Origin: Pseudomonas sp. MMS21 TM103
GTDB lineage: Bacteria > Pseudomonadota > Gammaproteobacteria > Pseudomonadales > Pseudomonadaceae
Reading direction: 5' to 3'
Assembly: GCF_022132145.1 (NCBI RefSeq)
Contig: NZ_JAJISP010000001.1
Span: 1,302,001 to 1,366,000, forward strand
DNA length: 64,000 bases
Positions 34,092 to 47,816 of the stretch are shown piece by piece. Position numbers and translations under genes: made by a program. Under the pieces are notes generated by a model. That model was not told where the DNA came from, ran no database searches, and was given only the letters and a program-made list of their open reading frames with translations. Every line of letters begins with the position of its first letter. Position 1 is the first letter of the stretch.

Positions 34092-34092
<1 letters not shown>
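33445..34092 (-). CDS. rsmG: 16S rRNA (guanine527-N7)-methyltransferase
   Basis: A 215-residue SAM enzyme (GidB) methylating G527 of 16S rRNA; SAM motif [18 protein letters not shown] at about 68-85. Its ATG shares one base with the mnmG stop (TGATG), indicating coupled translation. Confidence 0.96.
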
Positions 34093-35987
<1,895 letters not shown>

Positions 35988-36113
35988 GCACCTCGTGCCT
36001 GTTGAGAAGCTTTGAAAAGCCGGAAAGCCGGCGAGTATAGGGATTTAGCCGGTGTGAAAGAAGCCTTTTGCACAAAAAATAGCCAGCCTGCCTTGGCTCT
36101 CCCAGAGCGTCCG

Positions 36114-36373
36114 GTTAATAAAGAATAAAAGAATAGATTTATATAGATCTTTGTTTTTATGTTTATAAAGTACGGAGCGCTTTTCTGTGGATAGATCGCT
36201 GCAGCCCAATGCTCATGTGCCCTGCAGCGTTTCAAAAGGCTGTGATGATCCTGCCGTTAGCCTGTTGGGTAGCCGTAGACAGCCTGTGGATTAAAGTGAT
36301 GGTTATCCACAGGGGCATTTATCCTCAGTTTTATCACCGGGTTATGGACTGGGCTCAGGCACGGTTTTCCACA
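36114..36373. other. DnaA-box cluster with AT-rich tract upstream of mnmG (second origin-like region)
   Basis: A strongly AT-rich stretch (36114-36180) opens with GTTAATAAAGAA, the same 12-mer that opens the AT-rich stretch of oriC at 40773. Downstream lie a perfect DnaA box TTATCCACA (36303-36311, plus strand) and four one-mismatch boxes: CTATCCACA (36186-36194, minus), TAATCCACA (36285-36293, minus), TTATCCTCA (36319-36327) and TTTTCCACA (36365-36373). The remainder of the gap to mnmE (36374-36671) shows no gene. The arrangement is that of an origin, here next to mnmG (gidA) as in Escherichia coli. Confidence 0.65.
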
Positions 36374-36671
36374 GGGCTTAGACGAGAAAATAACCGAATA
36401 TAAAACCGTATTTGGCTAAGATAACGACTGCCCGAAGGATGCAAACGTGAAGTCGTTGGGCAGGACGGCTCGCCCAGGTCGCAGGATCGGGTAAACGCAG
36501 AGGGGGATATTTCTATCAGCCGCAGGAGCTGAAGGCGTTAGCCAGCAGGGCTGATCGATGTTGTGGCAGCGAGTGCTATCGCTGCGCTCTACGGGGTTTG
36601 CGTAGCCGGGTTCTGCAGCGCGGTCGAGCTGAAACGGAGTACCGCCCAGCTCACCGTGGGCAAGGCGCTAG

Positions 36672-38039
36672 CTACTTGCCGATACAGAAGCTGGAGAAGA
36701 TCCGTCCGAGCAGGTCGTCGGAGCTGAACGCACCGGTGATCTCCCCCAGAGACTGTTGCGCCAGGCGCAGGTCTTCGGCGAGCAGCTCACCGGCCCCTGC
36801 CAGGGTCAGCTGAGCGTGACCGTGGTCGAGATGGGTTGCAGCGAGGCGTAACGCCTCCAGATGGCGCCTGCGGGCACTGAAGCTGCTCTCGGCAGTCTGT
36901 TCATAGCCCATGCAGGCTTTCAGGTGCTCGCGCAACAGGTCGAGACCGTCGCTGGATCTGGCCGAGAGGCTGATGGTTACATGGCCATCGCTGCCGACTT
37001 CCAGGGCAATGGCTTCGCCCGACAGATCAGCCTTGTTGCGAATCAGGGTGACTTTGCCCGGGGCGGGGCGCTGAGCGAGAAATTCAGGCCATAGCGAGAA
37101 GGGGTCGTCGGCTTCTGGAGCAGTGGCATCGACCACCAGGAGAATACGGTCGGCTTCGCCAATGGCTTTAAGTGCGCGCTCGACGCCGATCTTTTCCACT
37201 TGATCCTGGGTGTCGCGCAAGCCGGCGGTATCCACGACATGCAACGGCATGCCATCGATGTGGATATGTTCGCGCAGGACGTCGCGGGTGGTGCCGGCGA
37301 TCTCGGTGACTATGGCGGCTTCACGCCCGGCCAGGGCATTGAGCAAACTGGATTTACCGGCATTCGGCCGACCGGCGATCACCACTGTCATGCCATCGCG
37401 CAACAGCGCGCCTTGTCCTGCTTCGCGCAGCACCTCGGCCAGATCTGTGCGTACGCCCTCGAGCAGGCTGAGCACATGGCCATCGGCAAGAAAGTCGATT
37501 TCCTCTTCGGGAAAGTCGATGGCCGCCTCGACGTAGATGCGCAGGCTGATCAGGCGTTCGGTCAGGCCATACACGCGACGCGAGAACTCGCCTTGTAGCG
37601 AACGTAAGGCATTTCGCGCGGCCTGTTCCGAGCTGGCTTCGATCAGGTCGGCAATCGCTTCGGCCTGGGCCAGGTCGAGTTTGTCATTGAGGAATGCACG
37701 CTCGCTGAACTCACCGGGACGTGCCTGGCGCGCGCCGAGTTGCAGGCAACGGCGCAGGAGCAAGTCGAGCACCACCGGACCGCCGTGGCCTTGCAGTTCC
37801 AGTACATCCTCGCCGGTAAAGGAGTTGGGGCCGGGAAAGTACAGGGCCAGGCCCTCATCCAGCACCTGCTCGGCATCGGCAAAAAAAGGCCCGTAATGGG
37901 CATAGCGGGGTTTCAGTTGGTGCTGGCAAATCGCCAGGGCCAGTTGCCCGGCCAGGGGGCCCGAGACCCGCACGATGCCGACACCACCGCGGCCCTGGGC
38001 GGTAGCGACGGCGGCAATGGTTTCACGGACTGCTGACAT
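36672..38039 (-). CDS. mnmE: tRNA modification GTPase MnmE
   Basis: A 455-residue GTPase partnering MnmG. N-terminal tetrahydrofolate-binding domain ([21 protein letters not shown]), a helical domain with the inserted G domain ([26 protein letters not shown]) and the C-terminal FCIGK active-site motif. The start at 38039 (MSAVRET) is chosen over an upstream in-frame codon lacking similarity. Confidence 0.97.
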   Translation of the reverse strand: MSAVRETIAAVATAQGRGGVGIVRVSGPLAGQLALAICQHQLKPRYAHYGPFFADAEQVLDEGLALYFPGPNSFTGEDVLELQGHGGPVVLDLLLRRCLQLGARQARPGEFSERAFLNDKLDLAQAEAIADLIEASSEQAARNALRSLQGEFSRRVYGLTERLISLRIYVEAAIDFPEEEIDFLADGHVLSLLEGVRTDLAEVLREAGQGALLRDGMTVVIAGRPNAGKSSLLNALAGREAAIVTEIAGTTRDVLREHIHIDGMPLHVVDTAGLRDTQDQVEKIGVERALKAIGEADRILLVVDATAPEADDPFSLWPEFLAQRPAPGKVTLIRNKADLSGEAIALEVGSDGHVTISLSARSSDGLDLLREHLKACMGYEQTAESSFSARRRHLEALRLAATHLDHGHAQLTLAGAGELLAEDLRLAQQSLGEITGAFSSDDLLGRIFSSFCIGK

Positions 38040-38062
38040 GCTGGACTCCAAACGCTGGATAG

Positions 38063-38090
38063 CAAGACGCCCCACGATGGGGGCGTCTTG
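38063..38090 (-). terminator. Hairpin between yidC and mnmE
   Basis: An 11-bp perfect stem (CAAGACGCCCC at 38063-38073 with its complement at 38080-38090) and six-base loop, 36 bases past the yidC stop. No T-run follows on the minus strand, so it may only partially separate mnmE from the rpmH-rnpA-yidD-yidC transcript. Confidence 0.55.
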
Positions 38091-38126
38091 GGTAACGGCT
38101 TGCTAGAGCTTAGGCGCTCCGACTGA

Positions 38127-39875
38127 TCAGGCCGCAGCCGCCTTGGTCGCCGCTTCGATCTTGCGGGTAATGTACCACTGCTGGGCGATCGACAAGACGT
38201 TGTTGACCACCCAGTACAGCACCAGACCGGCCGGGAACCAGAGGAAGAAGAAGGTGAAGATGATCGGCATCAGCTTCAGCACCTTGGCCTGCATCGGATC
38301 CGGCGGCGTCGGGTTGAGCTGCTGCTGGATGAACATGGTGGCGCCCATGATGATCGGCAGGATGAAGAACGGATCCTTGATCGCCAGGTCGGTAATCCAG
38401 AACATCCAGGGAGCCTGGCGCATCTCCACGCTTTCCAGCAGGGTCCAGTAGAGCGCGAGGAACACCGGCATCTGAACCAGAATCGGCAAGCAACCGCCCA
38501 GGGGGTTGATCTTCTCTTTCTTGTACAGCTCCATCATCGCCTGGGACATCTTCTGCCGATCGTCACCGTGCTGCTCTTTCAACAGCGCCAGTTTCGGCGC
38601 TACGGCACGCATGCGCGCCATCGACTTGTAGCTGGCGGCAGACAGTGGGAAGAAGATCAGCTTGATGATGACGGTCAGGACGATGATCGACCAGCCCCAG
38701 TTACCCAGGATGCTGTGGATATGTTCCAGCAACCAGAAGATCGGTTGGGCGAGGAACCACAGAATGCCGTAGTCGACAGTCAACTCCAGTCCGGGGGACA
38801 GGGTTTTCAGATGACCCTGAAGTTTCGGGCCGGCATACAGAATGGCACTGATTTCGCCTTGGGCGCCGGGAGCAACCTGAACGGCCGGGCCGGTAAAGCC
38901 GACAATGTAATTGCCTTGGCTATCCTTGCGGGTCTGTACTTGGTTGGTGGTGCCTTTTTCAGGAATCCAGGCAGTGACAAAATAGTGCTGCAGCCAGGCA
39001 ACCCAGCCTCCTTCGACGGTTTCTTTGAAGACTTGCTTGTCGATATCTTTCATCGACACTTTTTTGTACGGCTCGTCGGCTGTCCAGAGCGCGCCACCCA
39101 GGTAGGTAGCGGTGCCAGTGGCAGTGGTCGAAGAGGGATCGTCACTGCCATCGCGCTTGAGCTGGGCGAACATATTGCCGCTCCACGCTTTGCCACTCTG
39201 GTTATCGATCAGGTAGCTGACGGTCATCTGGTAAGACGCGGGATCTACGCACCCCGGCTTTTTCTGCTGTTGTTCAGTGGCCGAGCACTCGGGGTTCAGG
39301 CCACGGGTGAAGGTGAAGCGTTTGATGTAATTGACGCCGTCTTCGCTGAGCTTGAGGTCTACCTGCAGCTGGTCCTGGCCTTCGGCCAATTCATAACTCT
39401 GCTTGTCGCTGCTCCACAGGGCACGGCCGCTGGATCTGTCCGGTGCGCTAGCGCCAATCAAACCGCTTTGCGCCAGGTAGGTGCGTTCGCTGCCGTTATC
39501 GAACAGCTGGAAAGGCACCTCCGGGTGGTCTTGGCGGCGCGGGTACTGCGGCAACCGCAGCTCCACCACATCACCGCCACGTGGATCGATGGCCAGATCC
39601 AGGACGTCGGTTTTCACTCGAATCAGTTGGTCACTGACGGCCACTGGGGCAACGCTGATGGAGCCTGATTCGGCGGCAGGGGCTGCAGTCGGTATGTCGT
39701 CACCGCTGGCGGTTTGGGCGCGGGCAGTGGTATCCGGCAAGCTCGGAACATTACTGCTGACTGCTGCAGTCTGAGTCGGCAGGGCAGCTTGACCGTAGTC
39801 CTGGTTCCAATTGAGAACCATCATATAGGACACGATTGCCAGGGCGACGATCAGGATCGAGCGTTGAATATCCAT
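38127..39875 (-). CDS. yidC: Membrane protein insertase YidC
   Basis: A 582-residue insertase. The N-terminal helix (MDIQRSILIVALAIVSYMMVL) anchors a large periplasmic beta domain, followed by five conserved helices with SYKSMARMRAVAPKL and NPLGGCLPILVQMPVFLALYW. It inserts and folds inner-membrane proteins, including Fo subunits encoded nearby. Start at 39875 by family alignment. Confidence 0.97.
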   Translation of the reverse strand: MDIQRSILIVALAIVSYMMVLNWNQDYGQAALPTQTAAVSSNVPSLPDTTARAQTASGDDIPTAAPAAESGSISVAPVAVSDQLIRVKTDVLDLAIDPRGGDVVELRLPQYPRRQDHPEVPFQLFDNGSERTYLAQSGLIGASAPDRSSGRALWSSDKQSYELAEGQDQLQVDLKLSEDGVNYIKRFTFTRGLNPECSATEQQQKKPGCVDPASYQMTVSYLIDNQSGKAWSGNMFAQLKRDGSDDPSSTTATGTATYLGGALWTADEPYKKVSMKDIDKQVFKETVEGGWVAWLQHYFVTAWIPEKGTTNQVQTRKDSQGNYIVGFTGPAVQVAPGAQGEISAILYAGPKLQGHLKTLSPGLELTVDYGILWFLAQPIFWLLEHIHSILGNWGWSIIVLTVIIKLIFFPLSAASYKSMARMRAVAPKLALLKEQHGDDRQKMSQAMMELYKKEKINPLGGCLPILVQMPVFLALYWTLLESVEMRQAPWMFWITDLAIKDPFFILPIIMGATMFIQQQLNPTPPDPMQAKVLKLMPIIFTFFFLWFPAGLVLYWVVNNVLSIAQQWYITRKIEAATKAAAA

Positions 39876-39877
39876 GA

Positions 39878-40123
39878 TTATTCGGCCATCGAAGAGGAAC
39901 GGGAGGTTTTCGCGGGGGGAACCGGGTCGTAGCCACCGGGATTCCACGGGTGACAGCGGCCGAGCCGGCGCAATGCCAGCCAGCCACCACGCATGAGGCC
40001 TTGTTGTTCAATGGCTTCATGCGCGTAGCAGGAGCAGCTTGGATAAAAACGACAGTGACTGGCCATCAAAGGACTGATGGCATAGCGGTAGAACTGGATT
40101 GGAACCAAGGCCAGTTTACGCAT
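39878..40123 (-). CDS. yidD: Membrane protein insertion efficiency factor YidD
   Basis: An 81-residue protein with the family core [20 protein letters not shown]...[10 protein letters not shown] and three conserved cysteines; membrane-associated and thought to help YidC-dependent insertion. It overlaps rnpA by eight bases and ends two bases before yidC. Confidence 0.94.
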   Translation of the reverse strand: MRKLALVPIQFYRYAISPLMASHCRFYPSCSCYAHEAIEQQGLMRGGWLALRRLGRCHPWNPGGYDPVPPAKTSRSSSMAE

Positions 40124-40520
40124 GGGGACTGTCGTTTATCCCGATAGGGGTAGAAGTTTCCGGGTTTGGTTTGTTGCGTGCGAGGCGTTTCCAGAGCTTG
40201 CCGAACTGGTGAGCCAGTTCGGCATTCTGCAGATCGCCCAGGCCTTTTCGCGCAACCACTACGATGTCCCAACCAACCAGGTTGTCCTGGTGGAGGCGGA
40301 ACGATTCGCGGATCTGGCGTTTCAGGCGATTGCGCTCAACCGAGAGCTTGACGCTCTTCTTGCCGATCACCAGACCCAGACGGGGGTGGTCAAGCTGGTT
40401 GTTGCGCGCCAGCAGCAGGACATTTTTGCCCGGAACTTTGCCGCTAGGGGAGTCGAAGACTGCCTTGAATTGTCGGGGGGTTAGCAGACGCTTTTCCCGA
40501 CTGAAGTCTCGACTCACCAC
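40116..40520 (-). CDS. rnpA: Ribonuclease P protein component
   Basis: A 134-residue protein subunit of RNase P with the RNA-binding signature [17 protein letters not shown] (about 59-75). It follows rpmH by 11 bases, the usual rpmH-rnpA operon. The C-terminal tail ([19 protein letters not shown]) is poorly conserved. Confidence 0.96.
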   Translation of the reverse strand: MVSRDFSREKRLLTPRQFKAVFDSPSGKVPGKNVLLLARNNQLDHPRLGLVIGKKSVKLSVERNRLKRQIRESFRLHQDNLVGWDIVVVARKGLGDLQNAELAHQFGKLWKRLARNKPNPETSTPIGINDSPHA

Positions 40521-40531
40521 GATACCGAAAT

Positions 40532-40666
40532 TTAGACGGCGAGACGCTTACGGCCCTTGGCGCGGCGACGCGACAGGACAGCACGGCCGTTCTTGGTGGC
40601 CATACGAGCACGGAAACCGTGAGTGCGAGCGCGTTTGATAGTGCTGGGTTGGAAAGTGCGTTTCAT
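40532..40666 (-). CDS. rpmH: 50S ribosomal protein L34
   Basis: The 44-residue L34, starting [18 protein letters not shown] and ending GRKRLAV, read directly from the minus strand. It is the first gene of the operon leading to rnpA, yidD and yidC and borders the origin region. Confidence 0.98.
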
Positions 40667-40772
40667 GGCGTGTTACCTGGCTGTCGACTACGGGCCGGAA
40701 TGGCCCCCGTTTTAAGAGACCGGCGATTCTAGAGAATCACGAGGGTCAGGTCAATTTCCAACCAGCATTTTC

Positions 40773-41121
40773 GTTAATAAAGAAATATAGAGAAGAGAAT
40801 ATTTAAAGCTTTTCTGTAATGTTAACTACTATTAGTAAGCCGTTTTTCTGTGCATAAGTGCCCTAAGCCCTTTATCCATGCTGCTTACGCGGCAGGGTAA
40901 GTCTGTCAGGAAGAGGTGCTGCAGCTGTGTGAAGGCAGCGGATAAGCTGGGGATGGAATGCCATGTTATCCACAGCAGGGTTCATGCACCACTTATGCCC
41001 AGGCTTATCCGCCGGGCTTAAGCGGGGTTATCCACAGACTTGAATCTGCAATTATCGACCAGTGGTAAGGGCCATGGCCGACGTCAGGTATCTCAGCAGA
41101 GCGATCGTTACGTGTGGATAA
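40773..41121. other. oriC: Chromosomal replication origin oriC
   Basis: Between rpmH and dnaA lies an AT-rich tract (40773-40840, beginning GTTAATAAAGAA) followed by DnaA boxes: TTATGCACA (40849-40857, minus), TTATCCACA (40966-40974, plus), TTATCCACA (41028-41036, plus) and TTATCCACA (41113-41121, minus), with weaker copies at 40872-40880 and 41005-41013. Order and flanking genes match known Pseudomonas origins. Confidence 0.92.
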
Positions 41122-41143
41122 CTCGCTCTTCGGCCGCTACAAT
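41115..41143 (+). promoter_or_regulatory. dnaA promoter overlapping a DnaA box
   Basis: A -10 TACAAT (41138-41143) is 17 bases after a -35-like TGGATA (41115-41120) that lies within the consensus DnaA box at 41113-41121, so DnaA bound there would block its own promoter. Confidence 0.6.
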
Positions 41144-41188
41144 GGCGGCTGTTTTTTGCCTCGCCGCTTTCCTATTTAGGGGTTATCC

Positions 41189-42643
41189 GTGTCCGTTGAA
41201 CTTTGGCAGCAGTGCGTAGAGCTTCTGCGCGATGAACTGCCTGCCCAGCAATTCAATACCTGGATCCGACCGCTGCAGGTCGAAGCCGCAGGCGACGAGC
41301 TTCGCGTCTATGCGCCGAACCGTTTCGTGCTTGACTGGGTCAATGAAAAGTACCTGACCCGGCTGCTGGAATTGCTCGCCGAACGCACCAACGGCATGAT
41401 GCCGTCACTGTCCTTATTGATAGGCAGCAAACGCAGCAGCGCTCCTCGCGTGGCTGCCGCTCCGGCGCCAGTTGTGACCAGTACGCCAGCGGCCGCGCCG
41501 AGGGCCGCCCCTGCGCTGTCAGAGCCATCGCGCTCCAGTTTTGACCCCATGGCCGGGGCTGCCAGCCAGACCGCTCCTGCGCGCACTGAGCGCACGGTCC
41601 AGGTGGAAGGCGGGCTCAAGCACACCAGCTACCTGAACCGTACCTTCACCTTCGACAATTTCGTTGAGGGCAAGTCCAACCAGTTGGCCCGCGCGGCGGC
41701 CTGGCAGGTGGCGGACAACCCCAAGCACGGTTACAACCCGCTGTTCCTTTATGGCGGCGTGGGGCTGGGTAAGACCCACTTGATGCACGCGGTGGGTAAT
41801 CATCTGTTGCAGAAGAACCCGAATGCCAAGGTCGTGTACCTGCATTCCGAGCGCTTCGTTGCCGATATGGTCAAGGCACTGCAGTTGAATGCGATCAACG
41901 AGTTCAAGCGTTTCTACCGTTCGGTGGATGCCTTGCTGATCGACGACATTCAGTTTTTCGCCAAGAAAGAACGCTCTCAGGAGGAGTTCTTCCACACCTT
42001 CAACGCGCTGCTTGAGGGTGGCCAACAGGTGATTCTGACCAGTGACCGCTACCCGAAGGAAATCGAAGGCCTGGAAGAGCGCCTGAAATCGCGCTTCGGT
42101 TGGGGCCTGACGGTGGCGGTCGAACCGCCTGAGTTGGAAACCCGGGTGGCGATCCTGATGAAGAAGGCCGATCAGGCCAAAGTTGATCTGCCTCACGACG
42201 CGGCGTTCTTCATTGCCCAGCGCATTCGTTCCAACGTGCGCGAGCTGGAAGGCGCGCTCAAGCGAGTAATCGCGCATTCGCACTTCATGGGCCGTGACAT
42301 CACCATCGAGTTGATCCGTGAATCGCTGAAGGATCTGTTGGCGCTGCAAGACAAGCTGGTCAGCATCGACAATATCCAGCGCACCACGGCCGAGTACTAC
42401 AAGATCAAGATCTCCGATCTGCTCTCGAAACGCCGTTCACGCTCGGTGGCAAGACCGCGGCAAGTGGCGATGGCACTGTCGAAGGAACTGACCAACCACA
42501 GCCTGCCGGAGATTGGTGATGCCTTCGGCGGCCGCGATCACACCACGGTATTGCATGCTTGCCGTAAGATTGCTGAACTGAAGGAATCCGACGCGGATAT
42601 CCGCGAGGATTACAAGAATCTGCTGCGTACGTTGACCACTTGA
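41189..42643 (+). CDS. dnaA: Chromosomal replication initiator DnaA
   Basis: A 484-residue initiator. Domain I ([26 protein letters not shown]), a Pro/Ala-rich linker (about 90-150), AAA+ domain III with Walker [11 protein letters not shown] and Walker [10 protein letters not shown], and DNA-binding domain IV with the signature [14 protein letters not shown]. It starts with GTG after AGGGG, as usual in the genus. Confidence 0.98.
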   Translation: MSVELWQQCVELLRDELPAQQFNTWIRPLQVEAAGDELRVYAPNRFVLDWVNEKYLTRLLELLAERTNGMMPSLSLLIGSKRSSAPRVAAAPAPVVTSTPAAAPRAAPALSEPSRSSFDPMAGAASQTAPARTERTVQVEGGLKHTSYLNRTFTFDNFVEGKSNQLARAAAWQVADNPKHGYNPLFLYGGVGLGKTHLMHAVGNHLLQKNPNAKVVYLHSERFVADMVKALQLNAINEFKRFYRSVDALLIDDIQFFAKKERSQEEFFHTFNALLEGGQQVILTSDRYPKEIEGLEERLKSRFGWGLTVAVEPPELETRVAILMKKADQAKVDLPHDAAFFIAQRIRSNVRELEGALKRVIAHSHFMGRDITIELIRESLKDLLALQDKLVSIDNIQRTTAEYYKIKISDLLSKRRSRSVARPRQVAMALSKELTNHSLPEIGDAFGGRDHTTVLHACRKIAELKESDADIREDYKNLLRTLTT

Positions 42644-42675
42644 ATACGCCACTCCACTAGGCAAGGGACTAGACC

Positions 42676-43779
42676 ATGCATTTCACTATTCAACGCGAAG
42701 CCTTGTTGAAACCACTGCAACTGGTCGCCGGCGTCGTGGAACGCCGCCAGACCTTGCCGGTGCTGTCCAATGTGCTGCTGGTGGTCGAAGGCCAGCAACT
42801 GTCGCTGACCGGTACCGATCTCGAAGTCGAGTTGGTGGGCCGCGTAAGCCTGGAAGAGCCGGCCGAGCCCGGTGAAATCACCGTACCGGCGCGCAAGCTG
42901 ATGGATATCTGCAAAAGCCTGCCGAATGATGCGCTGATCGATATCCGCGTCGATGATCAGAAGTTGCTGGTCAAGGCCGGACGTAGCCGTTTCTCCCTGT
43001 CGACCCTGCCGGCCAATGACTTCCCCACAGTCGAGGAAGGACCGGGTTCGCTGACCCTTAGCCTGAGCCAAAGCAGACTGCGCCGCCTGATCGAACGCAC
43101 CAGTTTTGCCATGGCGCAGCAAGACGTGCGCTATTACCTCAATGGCATGTTGCTGGAAGTCCAGACGGGTATTCTGCGTGCAGTTGCCACCGATGGTCAT
43201 CGCCTGGCCATGTGTTCGATGGCCGCCGAGATCGAGCAAACCGAACGGCATCAGGTGATAGTGCCGCGCAAAGGCATTCTCGAGTTGGCTCGTCTGCTGA
43301 CCGAGCAGGATGCCAACGTCAGTATCGTCCTGGGCCAGCATCATATTCGTGCGACCACCGGCGAGTTCACCTTCACCTCCAAACTGGTTGACGGCAAGTT
43401 TCCCGATTACGAACGTGTGCTGCCGCGCGGTGGTGACAAATTGGTGGTCGCCGATCGTCAGGGGCTGCGCGAAGCGTTCAGCCGCACGGCTATTCTCTCC
43501 AACGAAAAGTACCGCGGTATTCGTTTGCAACTGGCGGCTGGCCTGCTGAAAATCCAGGCCAACAACCCGGAGCAGGAAGAGGCCGAAGAAGAGATTGCCG
43601 TGGACTACAACGGCAACCAGTTGGAGATCGGTTTCAATGTCAGCTACCTGCTCGATGTGCTGGGTGTGATGACGACTGATCAGGTGCGCCTGATTCTGTC
43701 CGACTCCAATAGCAGTGCCCTGGTGCAGGAGGCCGATAACGACGATTCCGCCTATGTCGTTATGCCCATGCGTCTGTAA
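42676..43779 (+). CDS. dnaN: DNA polymerase III sliding clamp (beta)
   Basis: The 367-residue beta clamp, three DNA-clamp domains, starting MHFTIQREALLKPLQLVAGVVERRQTLPVLSN and ending in the conserved VMPMRL peptide-binding tail. It lies 32 bases after dnaA. Confidence 0.98.
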   Translation: MHFTIQREALLKPLQLVAGVVERRQTLPVLSNVLLVVEGQQLSLTGTDLEVELVGRVSLEEPAEPGEITVPARKLMDICKSLPNDALIDIRVDDQKLLVKAGRSRFSLSTLPANDFPTVEEGPGSLTLSLSQSRLRRLIERTSFAMAQQDVRYYLNGMLLEVQTGILRAVATDGHRLAMCSMAAEIEQTERHQVIVPRKGILELARLLTEQDANVSIVLGQHHIRATTGEFTFTSKLVDGKFPDYERVLPRGGDKLVVADRQGLREAFSRTAILSNEKYRGIRLQLAAGLLKIQANNPEQEEAEEEIAVDYNGNQLEIGFNVSYLLDVLGVMTTDQVRLILSDSNSSALVQEADNDDSAYVVMPMRL

Positions 43780-43786
43780 CTGCTAA

Positions 43787-44890
43787 ATGTCCCTCACCCG
43801 CATCATGGTTACCGCGGTGCGCAATTTGCACCCGGTGACCCTCTCCCCCTCCCCGCGTATCAATATCCTCCACGGCGCCAATGGCAGCGGCAAAACCAGT
43901 TTGCTGGAAGCCGTGCATCTGCTCGGTTTGGCCCGATCATTTCGCAGCACACGACTACTGCCAATGATTCAGTACGAGCAACAGGCTTGTACGGTTTTCG
44001 GTGAAGTGCAACTGGCCGATGGCCGGCAAAGCAGTTTGGGAATTTCCCGTGATCGTCAGGGCGAGTTGCAGATTCGCATCGATGGGCAGAATGCGCGCAG
44101 TGCTGCCCAGTTGGCTGAAGCGCTGCCATTGCAATTGATCAACCCGGATAGTTTCCGCCTTCTTGAAGGCGCGCCCAAGGTTCGCCGGCAGTTTCTCGAT
44201 TGGGGAGTGTTCCACGTGGAACCTCGCTTTATGCCGGCCTGGCAGCGCCTGCAGAAGGCCCTGCGGCAGCGGAACTCGTGGCTGCGGCATGGTACACTTG
44301 ACGCCGCTTCGCAGGCGGCCTGGGACCGTGAGCTTTGCCTGGCCAGCGACGAGATTGATGGTTACCGCAGGGCCTATATCAAGGCCTTGAAACCGGTGTT
44401 CGAACGCACGCTAAGCGAGCTGTTGGAGCTGGAAGGCTTGACCCTCAGTTATTACCGCGGCTGGGACAAGGACCGCGAGCTGAATGAAGTGCTGGCCACT
44501 TCCCTTCTCCGTGATCAGCAAATAGGTCATACCCAGGCCGGCCCCCAGCGCGCGGATCTCAGATTGCGTCTGGCAGCCCATAGTGCCGCGGAGATATTGT
44601 CGCGAGGCCAACAGAAGCTGGTTATTTGTGCCCTGCGCATTGCTCAGGGCCATTTGGTTAATCAGGCCAAGCGCGGGCAATGTATTTATCTGGTGGATGA
44701 CTTGCCGTCAGAACTGGATGAGCAGCATCGCCGCGCCTTGTGTCGTTTGTTAGAAGACTTGCACTGCCAGGTGTTCATCACCTGTGTAGACCATGAATTG
44801 TTGAGGGAAGGCTGGCGCACGGATACGCCCGTTGCCATGTTCCACGTGGAACATGGCCGTATCACCCAGACCGATGACCACCGGGAGTGA
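43787..44890 (+). CDS. recF: DNA replication and repair protein RecF
   Basis: A 367-residue SMC-like ATPase for RecA loading at gaps: Walker [14 protein letters not shown] (31-43), ABC signature [18 protein letters not shown] and Walker [14 protein letters not shown]. Its coding sequence contains two parS sites. It is seven bases after dnaN and three before gyrB, with little ribosome-binding signal of its own, suggesting coupling. Confidence 0.97.
   Translation: MSLTRIMVTAVRNLHPVTLSPSPRINILHGANGSGKTSLLEAVHLLGLARSFRSTRLLPMIQYEQQACTVFGEVQLADGRQSSLGISRDRQGELQIRIDGQNARSAAQLAEALPLQLINPDSFRLLEGAPKVRRQFLDWGVFHVEPRFMPAWQRLQKALRQRNSWLRHGTLDAASQAAWDRELCLASDEIDGYRRAYIKALKPVFERTLSELLELEGLTLSYYRGWDKDRELNEVLATSLLRDQQIGHTQAGPQRADLRLRLAAHSAAEILSRGQQKLVICALRIAQGHLVNQAKRGQCIYLVDDLPSELDEQHRRALCRLLEDLHCQVFITCVDHELLREGWRTDTPVAMFHVEHGRITQTDDHRE
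44208..44223. promoter_or_regulatory. parS site within recF (15/16 match)
   Basis: TGTTCCACGTGGAACC differs from the perfect parS palindrome only at the last base. Reading inside recF it encodes VFHVEP. It is a ParB nucleation site near the origin. Confidence 0.85.
44838..44853. promoter_or_regulatory. parS site at the end of recF (perfect palindrome)
   Basis: TGTTCCACGTGGAACA is a perfect 16-bp palindrome identical to the Pseudomonas parS consensus, 630 bp from the first copy and 3.7 kb from oriC. It encodes MFHVEH in recF. Confidence 0.92.
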
Positions 44891-47311
<2,421 letters not shown>

Positions 47312-47375
47312 TCCTGGTGTCGACGGGCGCATGAACTGACCTGTTTGTGCGCATTTGTTGTCATGAGCAGAACGA

Positions 47376-47402
47376 AAAACCCCGGCCAAAAGCCGGGGTT
47401 TT
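47376..47402 (+). terminator. Rho-independent terminator after gyrB
   Basis: An 11-bp stem with AAAACCCCGGC and its complement GCCGGGGTTTT, five-base loop and following T-run (TTTTTCATTTT), 64 bases past the gyrB stop. It is symmetrical enough to work on both strands. Confidence 0.92.
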
Positions 47403-47421
47403 TCATTTTATGATCAGTGGG

Positions 47422-47709
47422 TTACGAGTGGCGTGGCGAGATCAAGGCTCCTGTACTGCTGGAGTGTACTGTGGACCGAGTGAAAATCAGCTGTGTCGGC
47501 AATGCAGAAAATCCGAGGGCGGTGAAACCGCAGAGAAATATTGCAGACCGCCGGGGTAAACAGCGCCCAATAGTTTCCACGCCGGTGTGTACAACCATCC
47601 GCTCATTTGCTCGGTGAATTGCGGTGTTATCAATGCACAGCAGTACGGATATTCGGCGGCTGGCTCTGGTCAGTGGCCAGGGCATCAGCCCCAAATAGAA
47701 ATTGGTCAT
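47422..47709 (-). CDS. Unrecognised small ORF with strong ribosome-binding site
   Basis: A 95-residue frame starting MTNFYLGLMPWPL, preceded by AAAGGAGGT nine bases upstream, a near-perfect Shine-Dalgarno. I recognise no family; the second half is moderately hydrophobic. It lies downstream of, and on the same strand as, the CrcZ-like RNA, and could be expressed by read-through. Codon use is unlike neighbouring genes and it may be non-coding or a gene remnant. Confidence 0.25.
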   Translation of the reverse strand: MTNFYLGLMPWPLTRASRRISVLLCIDNTAIHRANERMVVHTGVETIGRCLPRRSAIFLCGFTALGFSALPTQLIFTRSTVHSSSTGALISPRHS

Positions 47710-47816
47710 CGCAGTTTGACCTCCTTTCCGGCAAGCACCACAAAAGCGGGGAAGTAACCTGCCGCGTGATCGCCGCCACAGCAAGACGAGAATGACCTGC
47801 TGAAGATGGAGAAGCC

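Noticed and set aside
36209..36813. Short plus-strand frames between mnmG and mnmE
   Set aside because: They run over the DnaA boxes or into the mnmE 3' end, with no start signals or family resemblance.
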